DNA of 64,000 nt from Bettongia penicillata ogilbyi (GCA_023548195.1 JAJHZJ010000061.1:1714771-1778770), one strand, 5' to 3'; shown: positions 10,985-22,842, counted from the stretch's first letter. Notes: generated from the sequence alone by a model not told the origin. Numbers and translations are program-made.

Positions 10985-11560
10985 GGATTATGAAAGATGA
11001 AGTAAGGGAAAAGAAATATTGCAGGCATTGATAGCTTTGTGATGTCACCAAGTTTGGCTGGAAAATGGCATACAGGATAGGGAAATTATTTGCAGTGAGA
11101 CTGGATTGTGGAATCCCTTAAAAAACCTGAAGTATTTGTACTGTATCCTAGAGGCTATGTGATCCACCGAGGATTTTTGACCAGAGGTATGAATGCCATG
11201 CTTTGGACAGCTGCATGTAAGACATATTGGGGAATAGAAATGTGCAAGCAGGTAGAGCAATAATTATGAAGGAAGAGATGGGGACAGATGCAGAAACCAT
11301 TATGAAGATAGGATTAACAGGACTTTGCAACTGATTGACCATGAAGGGATGAGAGAGATGGAGGCAAGGATGATCCTGAGTTTGCAACCTGAGTAAAAGG
11401 GAGAATGGTAATCCTCTCATCAGAAATACCATAATTTGGCCTGGGAATTCCTCGCTGACCCAGTGTGTCCTGGTATATGCAACAGAACAATTCACATTGA
11501 AGAGGCCAAGAATTCATAAAGAACTAGTTTTCTGTGAGTGCCAGAAATTGGGAAGAATAG
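10985..11560 (-). mobile_element. Degraded L2 ORF2 region, antisense (tentative)
   Basis: Order and composition match the antisense of the L2 ORF2 C-terminal part ('gaagatgaagtaagg', a region like 'tgtactgtatcctagaggc', 'aggatgatcctgagtttgc'). Probably the continuation of the L2 beginning near 10545. Frames here are shadows of this fossil. Confidence 0.5.
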
Positions 11561-11919
11561 GAGTTGAAGAGACCTAGGATAAAAGCAGTTTTGTTATCAA
11601 TAGAAAAGAGGTACTGGAGGGCACAATGAAATGAGAGGGCAGAGAAGAATAATGGACTGTGTAGAAAGAGTGGGGTGAAGCAGCTGGTGAAGAGAGTTAA
11701 AGGATGAAAAACCTTTTGCCCTCATGAGTCTTTATTTCAATTATTTATTTATTTATTTCAATTATTTATTAACAAGTTAGTGACACCATAAGAACAAGCC
11801 ACTGGCACATCCTTGAAACCATAATTATCTTGCAGATTTCTAATACATTACTGGTGAAATGAAAAAAAATTGCCTGTTACCATAGATTTAGTGTACAGAG
11901 GAATTCCAAATTATGTGAG

Positions 11920-12044
11920 CTTCTTAATCTTTCATATATCCTTTTGGCAATCTGAAGTCTGTGGACTTCTCTCAGAAGAATATTTTTAAATGCATCAAAT
12001 AAAATTATAGAATTACAGAGTAATCTAATTACTTATCAAAATAT
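11920..12044 (+). mobile_element. hAT-type MITE, left part (split by HAL1)
   Basis: 'cttcttaatctttcatatatcc' followed by 'ttttggcaatctgaagtctgtggacttctctcagaagaa' and 'ttatcaaaatat' resembles one end of a small hAT-like MITE. Its other end ('gtttgtagaccccatgttaagaacc') continues beyond the HAL1 at 14737-14780. A second, uninterrupted copy lies near 26942-27095. Confidence 0.65.
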
Positions 12045-12121
12045 ATTTTTGTTTTTATTAATTAATTTTTAGTTTTCAACATTCACTTCCAAAAGATTTT
12101 GAGTTCCAAATTTTCTCACCA

Positions 12122-12307
12122 TCTCCCGAAGACAGTGTGCATTCTGATTACCCCTTTCCTCGGTATGCCTTCCCTTCTATCACAGCCCTCCTTTCTCTTA
12201 TCCCCTTCCCCTCTGTTTTCTGGTAGGGCAAGATAGATTTCTATACCCCATCTTATTATCCAGTTGCATGTAAAAACAATTTTTGACATTCATTTTGAAA
12301 TCTTTGA
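12122..12307 (-). repeat. Inverted repeat arm B (186 bp), donor segment in HAL1 3'UTR
   Basis: Perfect reverse complement of 10156-10341. It is embedded without interruption in the HAL1, whereas arm A stands alone, so this is the likely source. Compared with the related L1 3'UTR at 44090-44290, both arms lack the same 'atacaggtaat'-like stretch. Confidence 0.9.
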
Positions 12308-12854
12308 GTTTCAAATTCTTTCCCTTCCTCACTCTCCACCAACCCTCATTGAGAAGGCAAGCAATTCAATATAGGCTACACATGTGTAGTCATGCAAAAC
12401 ACTTCCATAACAGTCATGTTGTGAAAGACTAACTATAATTTCCCTCCATCCTATTCTGTTCCACATTTATTCTAGTCTCTCTTTTGAGCTTGTCCCTCCT
12501 CAAAACTGTTTACTTCTCATTACCCCCTCCTCCATTTTCCCTTCTTTCTATCATCTCCCTATTTCCTGTTTATCCCACTCCAACCTGCTTTCCTGTAGTG
12601 GAAGATTCATTTCCATATGAAATTGAGTGTTCATGTTATTCCCTCTTTAAGCCAAATCCAATAAGGTTCAGTCTTTCCCACTCATCTCTTCCTCCTTCCC
12701 CTTCACTGAAAAAGCTTTTTCTTGCCCCTTTTATGTGAGAGATAATTTTCCCTGTTCTATTTCTCCCTTTCTTCTTCTCCTAATATATTCCTCTCACCCT
12801 TTAATTTTATTTTTTTTAGATATCATTCCTTTATATTTAATTTACCCTGTGCCC

Positions 12855-12930
<76 letters not shown>
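12855..12930. repeat. (CTAT)n followed by (TA)n
   Basis: About 13 tetranucleotide units then about 12 TA units, inside the HAL1 3'UTR. Long pure runs, so likely length-polymorphic. Confidence 0.95.
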
Positions 12931-12935
<5 letters not shown>

Positions 12936-13069
12936 CCTCCAACTAACCTAATACTGAAAAAAGTCTCAAGAGTTCCAAATGTTATCTTTCCATGTTGGAA
13001 TGTCAACAGTTCAACATTTGTAAATCCCTTATGATTTCTCTTTCCCGTTTACCTTTTCATGCTTCTCTT

Positions 13070-14142
13070 GATTCTTATATATGAAAGTCAGATTTTCTAT
13101 ACAGGTCTGGTCTTTTCATCAAGAGTGCTTGAAAGTCCTGTATTTCATTGAATAACCATTTCTCACCCCCCCACCCCACCCCTGCCAAAGTATTATACTC
13201 AGTTTTGCTGGGTAGGTGATTCTTGGTTTTAATCCTTGCTCCTTTGACCTCTGGAATATCATATTCCAAGTCCTTTGATCCCTTAATGTAGAAGCTACTA
13301 GATTTTGTATTATCCTGATTGTGTTTCCACAATACTTGAATTCTTTCTGGCTGCTTGGACTATTTTCTCCTTGATCTGGGAACTCTGAAATTTGGCTACA
13401 ATATTCCTAGGAGTTTTCCTTTTGGGAATCTCAGGAGGGAATCGGCGGATTCTTTAAATATCTATTTTAGTCTCTGGTTCTACAATATCAGGGCAGTTTT
13501 CCTTGATAATTTCATGAAAGATGATGTCTAGACTGTTTTTATGATAGTGACTTTCAGGTAGTCCAATGATTTTTAAATTGTCTCTCCTGGATCTGTTTTC
13601 TAGATCAGTTGTTTTTCCAATGAGGTATTTTACATTATCTGCTATTTTTCATTCCTTTGCTTTTGTTTTATAATTTCTTGATTTTTCATAAAGTCATTAG
13701 CTTCCATCTGCTCCATTGTAATTTTTAAGGAATTATTTTCTTCAGTAAGCTTTTAGACCTTTTCCATTTGACTAATTCTGCTTTTAAGGGCATTCTTTTC
13801 TTCATTGGTTTTTTGGACCTCTTGCAATTTGGGTTAGTCTATTTTTTAAGGTGTTATTTTCTTCAGCATTTTTGGGTCCCCTTTAGCAAGCTGTTGACTC
13901 ATTTTTCATGATTTTCTTGCATCACTGTCATGTCTCTTCCCAATATTTGCCTTACTTCTCTTTTTTGATTTTCAAAATCCTTTTTGAGCTCTTCCATGGC
14001 CTGAGATCAATTCATATTTTCTTTGGAGACTTTGGATGGAGGAACTTTGACTTTGTTGTCTCCTTCTAGTTGCATGTTTTGATTTTCCTTGTCACCAATG
14101 TAAGATTCTATAGTCTGATTTTTTTCCCCTCTTTTTGCTCAT
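13070..14142 (-). pseudogene. L1-type ORF1 remnant of HAL1
   Basis: Minus-strand translation begins MSKKRGKK at 14142 but meets a stop a few codons later (IRL*). The middle has coiled-coil-like, E/K/N-rich sequence. The RNA-binding core is readable as 'LENRSRRDNLKIIGLPES' (about 13615-13560), the counterpart of the L1 ORF1p RRM. The C-terminal domain is readable as 'PRNIVAKFQSSQIKEKIVQ' (about 13430-13370). The last 85-residue open stretch is at 13332-13075. In L1, ORF1p is a trimeric RNA chaperone that coats its own RNA. Several in-frame stops and shifts make this copy non-coding. Confidence 0.85.
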
Positions 14143-14728
14143 TTCTCCAGTCAATTACTCGACTTTCAAACTCTTTGTCAAGATAGTTCTCTGCTTTCAG
14201 TGGGGGTGATGGGGAGTGCTGTCATCTGCTTTATCCCCCCACAATCTATGGACCTAGAGCTCCTGAAACAACCCTTGCTGCTGCCCCTGTTGCTGCTGGG
14301 GATGCTGCTGGCTCCTCTGCCCCCCTCCACCCTTGGGCAGGGGCTGACCACTCTACTCTCTCACACAGATCTGACAGGACTTTTTCCACTGATCTTCCAA
14401 TTGTCCTCAGTTTTTTGGGGTCGTGAAGGCTGGTAAGTGCCACAAGTGCCAGTAATTCAGTTGTTTCCCCCTCCCCAACACCTGCTTAGGTCACATATGT
14501 ACCAGCATTGCCCATGCTGGACTGCACTCTGCTTCTTGCCCAGCATGTGGATGTTTCCCATTGACCTTCTAGGCTATCTTGGGCTAGAGATTTGTTTCAC
14601 TCCATCATTCTATGGGTTCTGCAGCTCCAGGATTTGTTTAGAGTAATTTTTTACGGATATTTGGCTAGCCTTGAGGAGAGAGCTCTAGCAAGTCCCTGCT
14701 TTTACTCTGCCATCTTGGTTCTACCCCC

Positions 14729-14790
14729 AAAAATATTTTTTAAAGAAAAGTTTGTAGACCCCATGTTAAGAACCTTCTAATTTAGTGTTA
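14729..14790 (+). mobile_element. hAT-type MITE, right part
   Basis: 'gtttgtagaccccatgttaag' completes the MITE whose left part ends at 12044. See the left part. Confidence 0.6.
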
Positions 14791-14797
14791 TATAAAA

Positions 14798-14912
14798 TTC
14801 TTCAGGACAGGCAGGTCCTGTTTCTTTTTTTTGGTTTTATATCTCCAACATCTAGCAGAATACCTTGCATATCATAAATGCTTACTAAATGCTCATTAGG
14901 TGATCGTTAGAT
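14798..14912 (+). mobile_element. L2 3' end fragment
   Basis: 'ggacaggcaggtcctgtttc', 'atatctccaacatctagcag' and 'aatgcttactaaatgctcat' follow the L2 terminal consensus order. Confidence 0.75.
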
Positions 14913-14944
14913 CACAGATCTAGAATTGAAAGACACCTCAGGGT

Positions 14945-15660
14945 TCATCAGCAAGCATTTATCAAGCACCTACTCAGTGTCAGGCTGTGTTAAGGAACAG
15001 GGATACAATGGAAGGTAAATGACAGTCCTTGCACACAAACTAATGGAGACAACTGGCAAACAGCTATGTACAAACAAGAGATATGGAAGATAAACAGGAA
15101 GAAATAAACAGGGAAGGCACCAGAATTAAGAGAAGTTGGAAAAGGCTTCCTGTAGAAGGTGGGATTTAAAGGAAAGCAGAGATGAGGAGAGAGAATATTT
15201 CAGGCATGAGGGACCCCAGAGAACATGCCTGGAGCCAAGAAATGAAGTATCTTGTTCAAAGAACAGTGAGGAAGCCAATGTCAATGGACCGAAGAGTACT
15301 TGAGGGGGGAAGAGGGGGACAAGGTATCAAAAGACCAGAAAAGGAGGGGGGAGCTAGGTTATAATGGGCTGTGAACAATAAGTGGAGTATTTTGTATTTG
15401 ATCCTCAAGGTGATAAGGAGCCACTGGAGTTTGGGGGCGGTGTGTGACAAAGTCAGATCTACACCTTAGGAAAATGAATGACTTTGGTGGATACATGGAG
15501 TTGGAGCGGGGAAAGACTTGGGCCAGGGTGACCAACTGGCAGGCTATCCGAGTAATCCAGGTATGAGGCGCTGAGGACCTGTACAGGGGTGGTGGCAGTA
15601 TCAAGTGGTTTCCAAGAACCAAAGTATTGAACATCACGTTTGACACTCATCGGAAAGATT
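14945..15660 (-). mobile_element. L2-type LINE 3' region, antisense, fairly well preserved
   Basis: Starts with 'agcatttatcaagcacctac' (terminal region), then the 'ggcttcctgtagaaggtggg' block, 'aggagccactggagtttg' and 'gtgtgtgacaaagtcagatc', and ends near 'aggctatccgagtaatccag'. These are consecutive antisense landmarks of the marsupial L2 3' half. It is noticeably less diverged than most other L2 pieces here. Small frames on both strands (15182-15650) are shadows. Confidence 0.8.
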
Positions 15661-15717
15661 TTGAGGGGAAATAGCCTGGGTCATTTACTATTGGTTGAAA
15701 ATTCACAAATTGCTTAT

Positions 15718-16140
15718 TAGAGCTTTTTATTTTTTAAACATATTTCCAATAAAAGAAAACATATTTCCATATTAGTCATGTTGTGAAATAAGAATCATAA
15801 CAAAAGGGAAAACCATGAGAAGGAAATAACAACAAAGAGAAGATAGAGCACTTAGATCTCCATTCAGACTCCATAGTTCTTTCTCAGGAAATGGATAGCA
15901 TCATGAATAGCAAGTCTTAGATTATTGTAGTGCTAAGAAGACCTAAGTCTATCAAAGTTGATCACTGCACAATGTTGCTGTTACTATGTACAGTACCCTC
16001 CTGGTTCTGCTCATTCAGCCTCACTTCATATAAGTCTTTCAAGGTTTTTCTGAAATCTGCCTGCTCATCATTTCTTATAGTACAATTGTATTCCATTACA
16101 TCCATATACCACAACTTGTTTAGTCATTCCCCAGCATAGC
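15718..16140 (-). mobile_element. Marsupial L1 3' region, antisense
   Basis: 'catatttccatattagtcatg' with 'cctggttctgctcattcagcc', 'catataagtctttcaaggtt' and 'ttcttatagtacaattgtat' leads to 'ccatataccacaacttgttt' and 'agtcattccccag'. These are successive landmarks of the abundant marsupial L1 3' end. Confidence 0.85.
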
Positions 16141-16144
16141 TTTT

Positions 16145-17635
16145 TAAATAAGTGACATTTGAAATTTAGCATGTTACAGTTTCAAACTGTGTTTTTGAAT
16201 GGTTTTCACCGAAAGATCCCCTTCTAGCCATTTGCAAATCTTTTCCTCTCTCATTTATGTCAATTGCTTTTTAATGCTTTGTGGTACTTGGGCAGGGAGA
16301 TAAGATAGTAAGGCAGTCACATGTTGGTTGCTTAGTGATGGAAGAGCTTGAAAATTTAAAGCCTGTAATAGCTTCAGGTCAGGTTCAGAAGTTCATGTAC
16401 AGCCAGACTGACTCAGAGCTTAATCTGTGCCAAAATAATGGCACATTTGTCAACCCTTGTCCTGGGCAAAAGCTGCTGGAAACCTTACAGTCCTATAAGC
16501 CACTCATTGATACCGAGTCTTGGAGGAATGTGAAATACTTACTTAATAGCAATATATACAATAAATAGTGTCCTTTATATAAAACAAAAACCCAGTATCT
16601 AGTAATTTTTGCCTTACAAAATGTCTGGCTTGTACTAACTTAAACCTGTATCTTTGCTGGAGATTTCAGGGACATTTTTTAAGTGTGGTTTGAGGTCAGT
16701 AGTATCTTTTAGGATTATTCTTGTGGGTAGTAATGTGATGGATGATGATGTGATGTGGGAAGCTTTCAGAAAGAAAAGCAGCTTCAGCTGGCACCATTTC
16801 TCTGTTTTAGCACTGGCATTTTTCCCCCTAGACTTTTATCATTTGACTCCTGACACGGAAAATGTGCAGGTTTTTTACTGCAGCAAAAGTTCCAGAATAG
16901 CTCCATAGTTTAAAAAGCTCAATAGTGTGTACACTTGAATTATCTAGTGAACTTTTTTACTTGAAAAAATATCCCTGGATTCTCAAAATAGATATTCCGA
17001 TCCTTTCATGGAGGCAAAATTGCATTTTAGGAGGAAAATTGAGCTGTATCTCTGAAGATAGAATTCTCATTCTCTCTCTGTTATGTGTTCTTGTCAAGTT
17101 ATTCCCTCTGTCACGATTTTCTCATTAGTCAAGTGAGATATTAATACTTGTTCTACATATTTCACAGTGATATTATTGGGATATTTCAAAGTAGCCATCT
17201 CTAAAGATCTGTGGTTTCTTTGTTGTGGTCATATCCTCCAACTGATGTAGTTTCCAACCCTTTAACTTATTAGTAATAGATGATATCTGTGAGTTTCTAT
17301 GCCCCCCCCCAAAATCATCAGGTCCAGAGAGGTGGCCAGATAACTTAACTTAGGCATGGCCTTAGATGAGACTGTAAAGATTAAAGGAAACAATACATAG
17401 ACAAGAACTTCTGAAAGGTCAAATGATCTGTGTAAATATAAAATAGCATTGTTCTCCTCTGGTTCCCTCTCCCACTCATAAATTTCATAAGGAATTCATG
17501 AAAGGTTGGATCTTTAAATTAAAATTATGAACATTATTTTGCCATCTCTGATTCCACATTTTTTAACCTCCTCTTCACAGTCTTTGGAAGATATGAAAGG
17601 TTCTAAGGTATGTGCCTGAGTCTGTCCTTGCAAAT
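16145..17635. other. Unassigned DNA
   Basis: Includes an open frame of 95 codons (16281-16568, plus) with no motif I recognise, no codon pattern that stands out and no flanking splice evidence. No repeat family is identified. Confidence 0.45.
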
Positions 17636-17639
17636 GACA

Positions 17640-17960
17640 CCTTTCTACAGGGAATTCCCACCATGTGCAAAGCACTATACTATTAACGTAGAGAACCCAA
17701 AGAAGTAGGAGATATACTTGCTACTCCATAGTGACTTGGAAGTTTGTTTAAGAAGTGAAAAGGAGTAAGGAGGGACAACAATGTCAGGTGATCAAGCAGG
17801 TGAGAGATTCCAGGTGAGCAGACCATAGGGTCAGAACCAGGAAGGGAAGCGGAAAGTAAGCACAAGCTCAGTGTGGTGGAGATAGACTGGGAGAACTGTG
17901 AAAGGTCTAGGAATTAGAGGTTATGGTGAGAGAGAAGTGAGAAACAAGAGAGGCAATCAT
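17640..17960 (-). repeat. Degraded L2-like fragment, antisense
   Basis: 'catgtgcaaagcactatac' followed by 'gagaacccaaagaagtagg' and an AG-rich stretch is arranged like the antisense L2 3' half, but the match is weak. Confidence 0.45.
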
Positions 17961-17964
17961 TGTT

Positions 17965-18183
17965 CACGTAGGAAAAAGAGCCCTATACTTAAAGGTCAGG
18001 CATTTTAAGCTTATAGCCCAGCTATTGATAATCTGGGTGACTATAGAGAAGTCATTGCACTTTCCTCAGCTTACCGATGATCTCTCTTCTGTCAAATGAT
18101 GTTACAATACTTATACTCTCTACCCACTGATTATGGGGAAAGTACTTTGCATTTGTAAAATATTACATAAATGAATTGTTATT
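17965..18183 (+). repeat. MIR-like SINE
   Basis: 'cccagctattgataatctgg' then 'gtgactatagagaagtcatt' and 'cactttcctcagcttaccg' follow the CORE-SINE order, ending with 'aaagtactttgcatttgtaa'. Confidence 0.65.
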
Positions 18184-18187
18184 AGGG

Positions 18188-18315
18188 AAAGAAAGAAGGT
18201 GACTTTTCCAGGATTGCATAGCTAGTAGTGGGTGTCTAACACTGGATTCAAATTCAGGTCTTCCTGAATCCAAGGCCAGTACTTTATACCCTGGACCACC
18301 TAGCTGCCTCTACTG
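18188..18315 (-). mobile_element. MAR1/MIR SINE, head and core, antisense
   Basis: 'ggtgacttttccaggattgc' then 'aaattcaggtcttcctgaat' and the tRNA-like end 'ccacctagctgcctc'. The last word is the reverse complement of the conserved marsupial 'gaggcagctaggtgg' head. Confidence 0.75.
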
Positions 18316-18319
18316 TTAT

Positions 18320-20860
18320 TAATGAAAGTTAAGATAGAATATATATGTACTGCCTAGGATGTATGACCAGATGGGTTGTATATAGTGTGACTCTTTGCCG
18401 CTGAAGGGTGATATTAAATTTCTTTAGCTCAAAAGAAGGTAGCATTGGAAGTGTCTTTTTGTAATTGGTTCTCCAACCAAAGGGGCAATCACTCCAAAAA
18501 TAGCGCAAGCAGAGAATGAATGAATAAATGCCTGTTTGATTGTTTTCAGTGTTACAAAAGTTCTGAATTCGAGTGACACACTTTAAAGCAAGCCCATTTT
18601 AATCCAAGCGTGGTTATGATATGTCAGATTGTGGAACAGAAGAAAACATCATATTTTACACATGAAAGAGGGGCTTTTTCTACAGTAAGGACATTCAGAC
18701 TGCATCACATTTCACAAGGGCAGATTGACAAGAGAAGCAAATTCTGTCTGATAACAGGGAAGATTTTTCATTCCCATGCCTTTCTAGTTCATACTTATTT
18801 CCTGCTGTGAATTGCTATAGGTTATCCCCAGTTTAATTTCCAATGGAAAGACATAGCACCTAATTTAAGATATGTGGATGTTCCTTTTTCTTAAGAGTTT
18901 AAAGTCAAGTCGACTGGTTTCTGAGGTGAGTCCAAATGGGAGTATGAAGGACTTGTGAAAAAGTTGGAGCAAGTCATTGTAGATGGAAGAAAATTGTGAT
19001 GATGGTTTGTGGGCTATTATGAATACCTTTATGTGTTTCTGGTATTTTTAGTACCCTGAGAATGCTTTTTGTCTTCTGTTTCTTTTCGTTTTCCTGTAAT
19101 AAAGGCTGTTTGCATCTAATGCCATTGTTACATTGAGTGATTGTGTAGGATTTGGATACCCCTTTTACTTGCATCTGTTGGGGAATCAGGCATAAACTAA
19201 ATTGGGAGATTTCACAGAGTAAAATATAAATAGAAGTATAATGAAACTGCTCTTTTGGGGAACCAAGAACAGGTCTGGTCTCTATGAGACCAGAAGGTAT
19301 GGGGGCCCTAGATCATAGGCTGCAAAAAACATATACTGATGTATAATAAGTGTTGTATTATATGGATTCAAAAGAGATTTATATAGCTGTACGCTAATAA
19401 ATGGCACATTTTGAAAAACTTTCATTTTTGGGTGACTTCTGAGAAGAATCTTCCAAGCAGTTTAAAGTGAATAAATCTCTACAAATCAAGAAATACCATC
19501 TAGGAAAAAGGACTGCCTAAATTTGAGAATAAAAGGGATATCCCAGGTCCCATGTAGTTACTTGGGATAAAAATAGTGTTGGAAACAATTCTCCCAGAGG
19601 GGGAAATTTAAAAATAACAGAGAAGACACAAAGGATTTTCAGGATGCTAAAAATAAATTCAAAAATTACCTAAAGGATATTCACACTCTATAAGCACATA
19701 AAGGTACTCCTAATAGCCCACAAATCATCAACACAATTTTATCCCTTCTCTTGTGGGTCTAATTCTTCAACAGTGTCCTAGAGGGTCATGCTCAGTGATA
19801 TCCTTTAGGTTGGACTGTCCTCAGAAGCCAGCTGAACTTGAGGATTCCAGCTGAGGAACACCTTGACCCTCTAGTAAATTCCTCTTTGCCATGTACAAAC
19901 ATAGGCTCTCTCAAGACACATAATGCTATTCTGTGGGCTAAACTGTCCCCATAAGGGAGACATGTATTTTGGAGCAGCATTTGCTTACCATTAGACCTAT
20001 AGTATCTAATTCCCTTTAATTTTTAAGCTTGTAGTGTACAGGTGTCCAGCAAAATAAATTCCAGTTGGGAAAATATGAACTGATACTGCGTGGGTTAGTC
20101 GTATAAATGTTTTAAAGAGAAATACTGTCTTGAGCTTTTTGACTGAGAGGAAATAGATTCTAGGATTAGAAAGATGTATTATTCTGATGCTGATTCATGT
20201 CATTCAATTCGTGATCTCATTAATTTGGGTACACCATCAATGCGGATCACAGCCCATCAATTTCTTTTCAACCTATGTATTTCCCTGTCCATGTTTTTTT
20301 AAAAGAGGATCTACCCATCTTACTAAAGGCTTAGGTCACCTCAAGCAGTTACCAAAGTGAGGAAACCAATAAAGCTCATTTTAGTCAAAAAAAAGTTTAG
20401 TCAACTCACTTTTAGTCAACAAAATCCTGATCTCTTTACCAAGAAGAGACGTAGCATGGGTGCAATGACAATTTAGAATATATCATCCTTTGTAAAGCAC
20501 TCTAGAAGAGGATGGAAGATAATTTTGAGCAATTATCACTTTACAAAGCAGCAAAGAGCAGTGAAGGAAAAAGAAATCTATAAACTTCATCAGGAGCCTG
20601 AGCTCATCAAGATCTTTCAAGGACTGGATTGGCAGAATAATAACAAATTAGAGGAAAATAAAATGGTGTCAGTTTTTCCATCTATTTTTATTTACTGAAA
20701 CCATTCATCGAACCATTAGCTTTGAACCCTACTTGTCTAGACTCCAGTGACCCTTAGGTGGAGAAGCTGAGAAGATTAGCTGGACGAGAAAAAAGTATAC
20801 GTGGAGGAAATTCATCCTGGAAGTGAAATAATGTGGAAAGCACTGAGGGGTCATTGTAGG
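18320..20860. other. Unassigned DNA
   Basis: No convincing gene or named repeat on either strand. A small perfect hairpin (tggtct...agacca) lies near 19276-19292. Frames at 18610-18810, 18974-19174 and 19792-19980 are short and without motifs. Confidence 0.45.
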
Positions 20861-20869
20861 GGAGATCTG

Positions 20870-21482
20870 CTGGCTGGCCACACCTTAGGTCTCTTCTGAC
20901 TAATCCACCCACCACTTAGCTGTCAGATTGATCCTCCTGAAAGACGAGTTGGACCATATCAACTCTCCCCTTACTCCCCTTCCTGTTGAATAGTTCCCTA
21001 TTTAAAATCCTCTTTGGCCTTTAAAATACTTCCTACCCTGACCCCTTTCTACTTTTCCAGTCCTACATCTTATTCTTCTCCACACTCTGTGATCCAGTGA
21101 CACTGTCCCCCTTGCTGTTCTTCGCATGAGCCACTCCATATCCTGACTCCAAACACTTTTACTGGTTTTTTCCCATGCCTGGAACTCTCTCCCACCTCAT
21201 TTTCATCTTCTGGATACCCTGGCTTCCTTCAAGTCTCAACTAAAGCCCCATCATTTGTAAGAAGCCTTTACCAGTCCTGATTAATCTCAGTGTCTTCCTC
21301 TGAGAATATTTTCAGTTTATCCTGTACATAACTTGTTTGCACGTAGTTGTTTTCAAGTTGTCTCCTTGTATTAGAAGGTGAGCTTCTGGAAAATAAGGGA
21401 CTTAGTTTATGCCTTTCATTGAATTTCCAGTGTTTAACACAGTGCCTGACATATAACTTGATAAATGTTAGTTGACTTCAAT
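20870..21482 (+). mobile_element. L2 LINE 3' portion (end of ORF2 plus 3'UTR)
   Basis: In order: 'gattgatcctcctgaaagac', 'ctttggcctttaaaatactt', 'gccactccatatcctgactc', 'catgcctggaactctctccc', 'ccttcaagtctcaactaaag' and 'agtgcctgacatataacttg'. These are consecutive sense landmarks of L2 from the late ORF2 into the 3' terminus. Confidence 0.85.
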
Positions 21483-22079
21483 CTGAAAAGGGAATGCTAG
21501 AAAAATGGAGGGAATAACTATTATGCCCCCCCAAAGCAACCTTGAGGACGTCAATAATTCTTACTCCATGTGACTTCATTCTTATCTTTATGAAATTTTT
21601 CTGAGAATGAACTCTATGTGTATCAAGGGCATCATTGATGAAAATAAGAAGGGAATAGTCAGGCTTTTATAGTTGATTTTTATAGTCACACAGGTGTTTA
21701 TCATTCATTGGTTATTTAAAAAAAAAAGATTTACTTTGCAGAATAAGACATGGTTAAAGGATATCCTTTTTGCGTGTGTACATTAAAAGCAAACAAGATT
21801 CCTTGATAAATGCAACCAAAAAGAAAATCTTATTAAGCTTCCTTCTGACGATGAACATCTGCTGAGGTGAAGGTGTTTGCTACTGTCACAAAGGATGTCC
21901 TGAAGATGGCATTGCGATGATTATGTCCAGGGACTGCAGAAATTAAATCCATGATTATTCAAGAAAATAGGCCTAACAGTACCCGCACATACCAAAAAAA
22001 TCTGCCCCCCAGACTCTAAATGGATGAAAAATTCCATCTGCCCAAGACTATGATATGTCTGAGAGTTAGATGGCCAGTC

Positions 22080-22700
22080 AATTGAATAAGTACTTTGAAG
22101 GGCCTACTTTATACTAAGAACAATGCTAGATTTTAGAACTACAAAGAAACAGTTCCTCCTTTCAAGAAGTTTATAGTCTACTTGGGGGAAATGTGTGGGT
22201 AAATAAATACCAAGTTAATTTATGAGAATGAAATACAAACAACTGGGGCAATCAGGAAAAGCATCCTTTTTGGGGAAGTAACAGTTAATCAGAGTCCTGA
22301 AAGAAACTGGTGGGTTTTTTTGAAGTAGAAGTGAGGAGAAAGAACACTGTCAGTATCAGTGACTGCTTGTGCAAAGCAAGACAGTAGGAGACAGAATGGT
22401 ACATATGGGAACAGCAAGTAGGTCAGTCTGACTGGAGCGTGGAGTAATGAAGGTGAATAATGTATCATCAGCCTGGAAGGATGGGCTCAAGCCAGATCAT
22501 TCATGTAGGTCCCAAAATGCCAAAGAGAAGAGTTTGTATTTCATTCTGGAGGCAATGGAATCACTGATGCTTCTTGAGAAAGGATATGACAATGGTTGAC
22601 TTGCACTTTAAGATGATTAATTTGGCAGCTTATATGGAGAATGTATTGAAGAGAAGAGGTCAGGTGATTGTCTAGGTGACAGGTACAGGGAGGTGATAAC
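22080..22700 (-). mobile_element. L2 LINE 3' half, antisense
   Basis: 'gggcctactttatactaaga' and 'caatgctagattttagaac' (terminus), then 'ttctggaggcaatggaatca', 'gaaaggatatgacaatgg' and 'gattaatttggcagcttata' are the antisense landmarks of L2. Confidence 0.75.
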
Positions 22701-22811
22701 TGAACCCAAAAGAGCTAATGAATTTAGGGAGAGAACACACTAGTGCAGTCATACATAATGAGTGGGATAGTGATGATGATCCTGCAAATTAAAATAGTAC
22801 TTACTAATGCA

Positions 22812-22842
<31 letters not shown>

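Larger units (their letters stand above)
12045..14728 (-). mobile_element. HAL1 (half-L1) retrotransposon, near full length
   Basis: On the minus strand the element starts at about 14728 with the L1-type 'gggggtagaaccaagatggc' 5' end. It has a GC-richer 5'UTR (about 14143-14728) and an ORF1 remnant (about 14142-13070), then passes directly into a purine-rich 3'UTR (about 13070-12045) that ends in an A-rich tail. No ORF2 lies between ORF1 and the 3'UTR, which is the defining trait of HAL1. The insertion split a hAT-type MITE; 'aaaatat' at both edges (12038-12044 and 14730-14736) is the probable target duplication. The 3'UTR hosts a CTAT/TA microsatellite. Length about 2.7 kb. Confidence 0.85.

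Noticed and set aside
12735..13034. Open frame with YLSIYLSIY repeats
   Set aside because: It is a translation of the CTAT/TA microsatellite in the antisense of the HAL1 3'UTR.
14200..14443. Leucine-rich and alanine-rich overlapping frames with a GC-rich composition
   Set aside because: They fall in the HAL1 5'UTR, whose G+C bias explains both.
16281..16568. 95-codon plus-strand open frame with ordinary composition
   Set aside because: It looked protein-like, but there is no motif, no paralogue in the window and no splice-bounded neighbour. A translated database search would be decisive.
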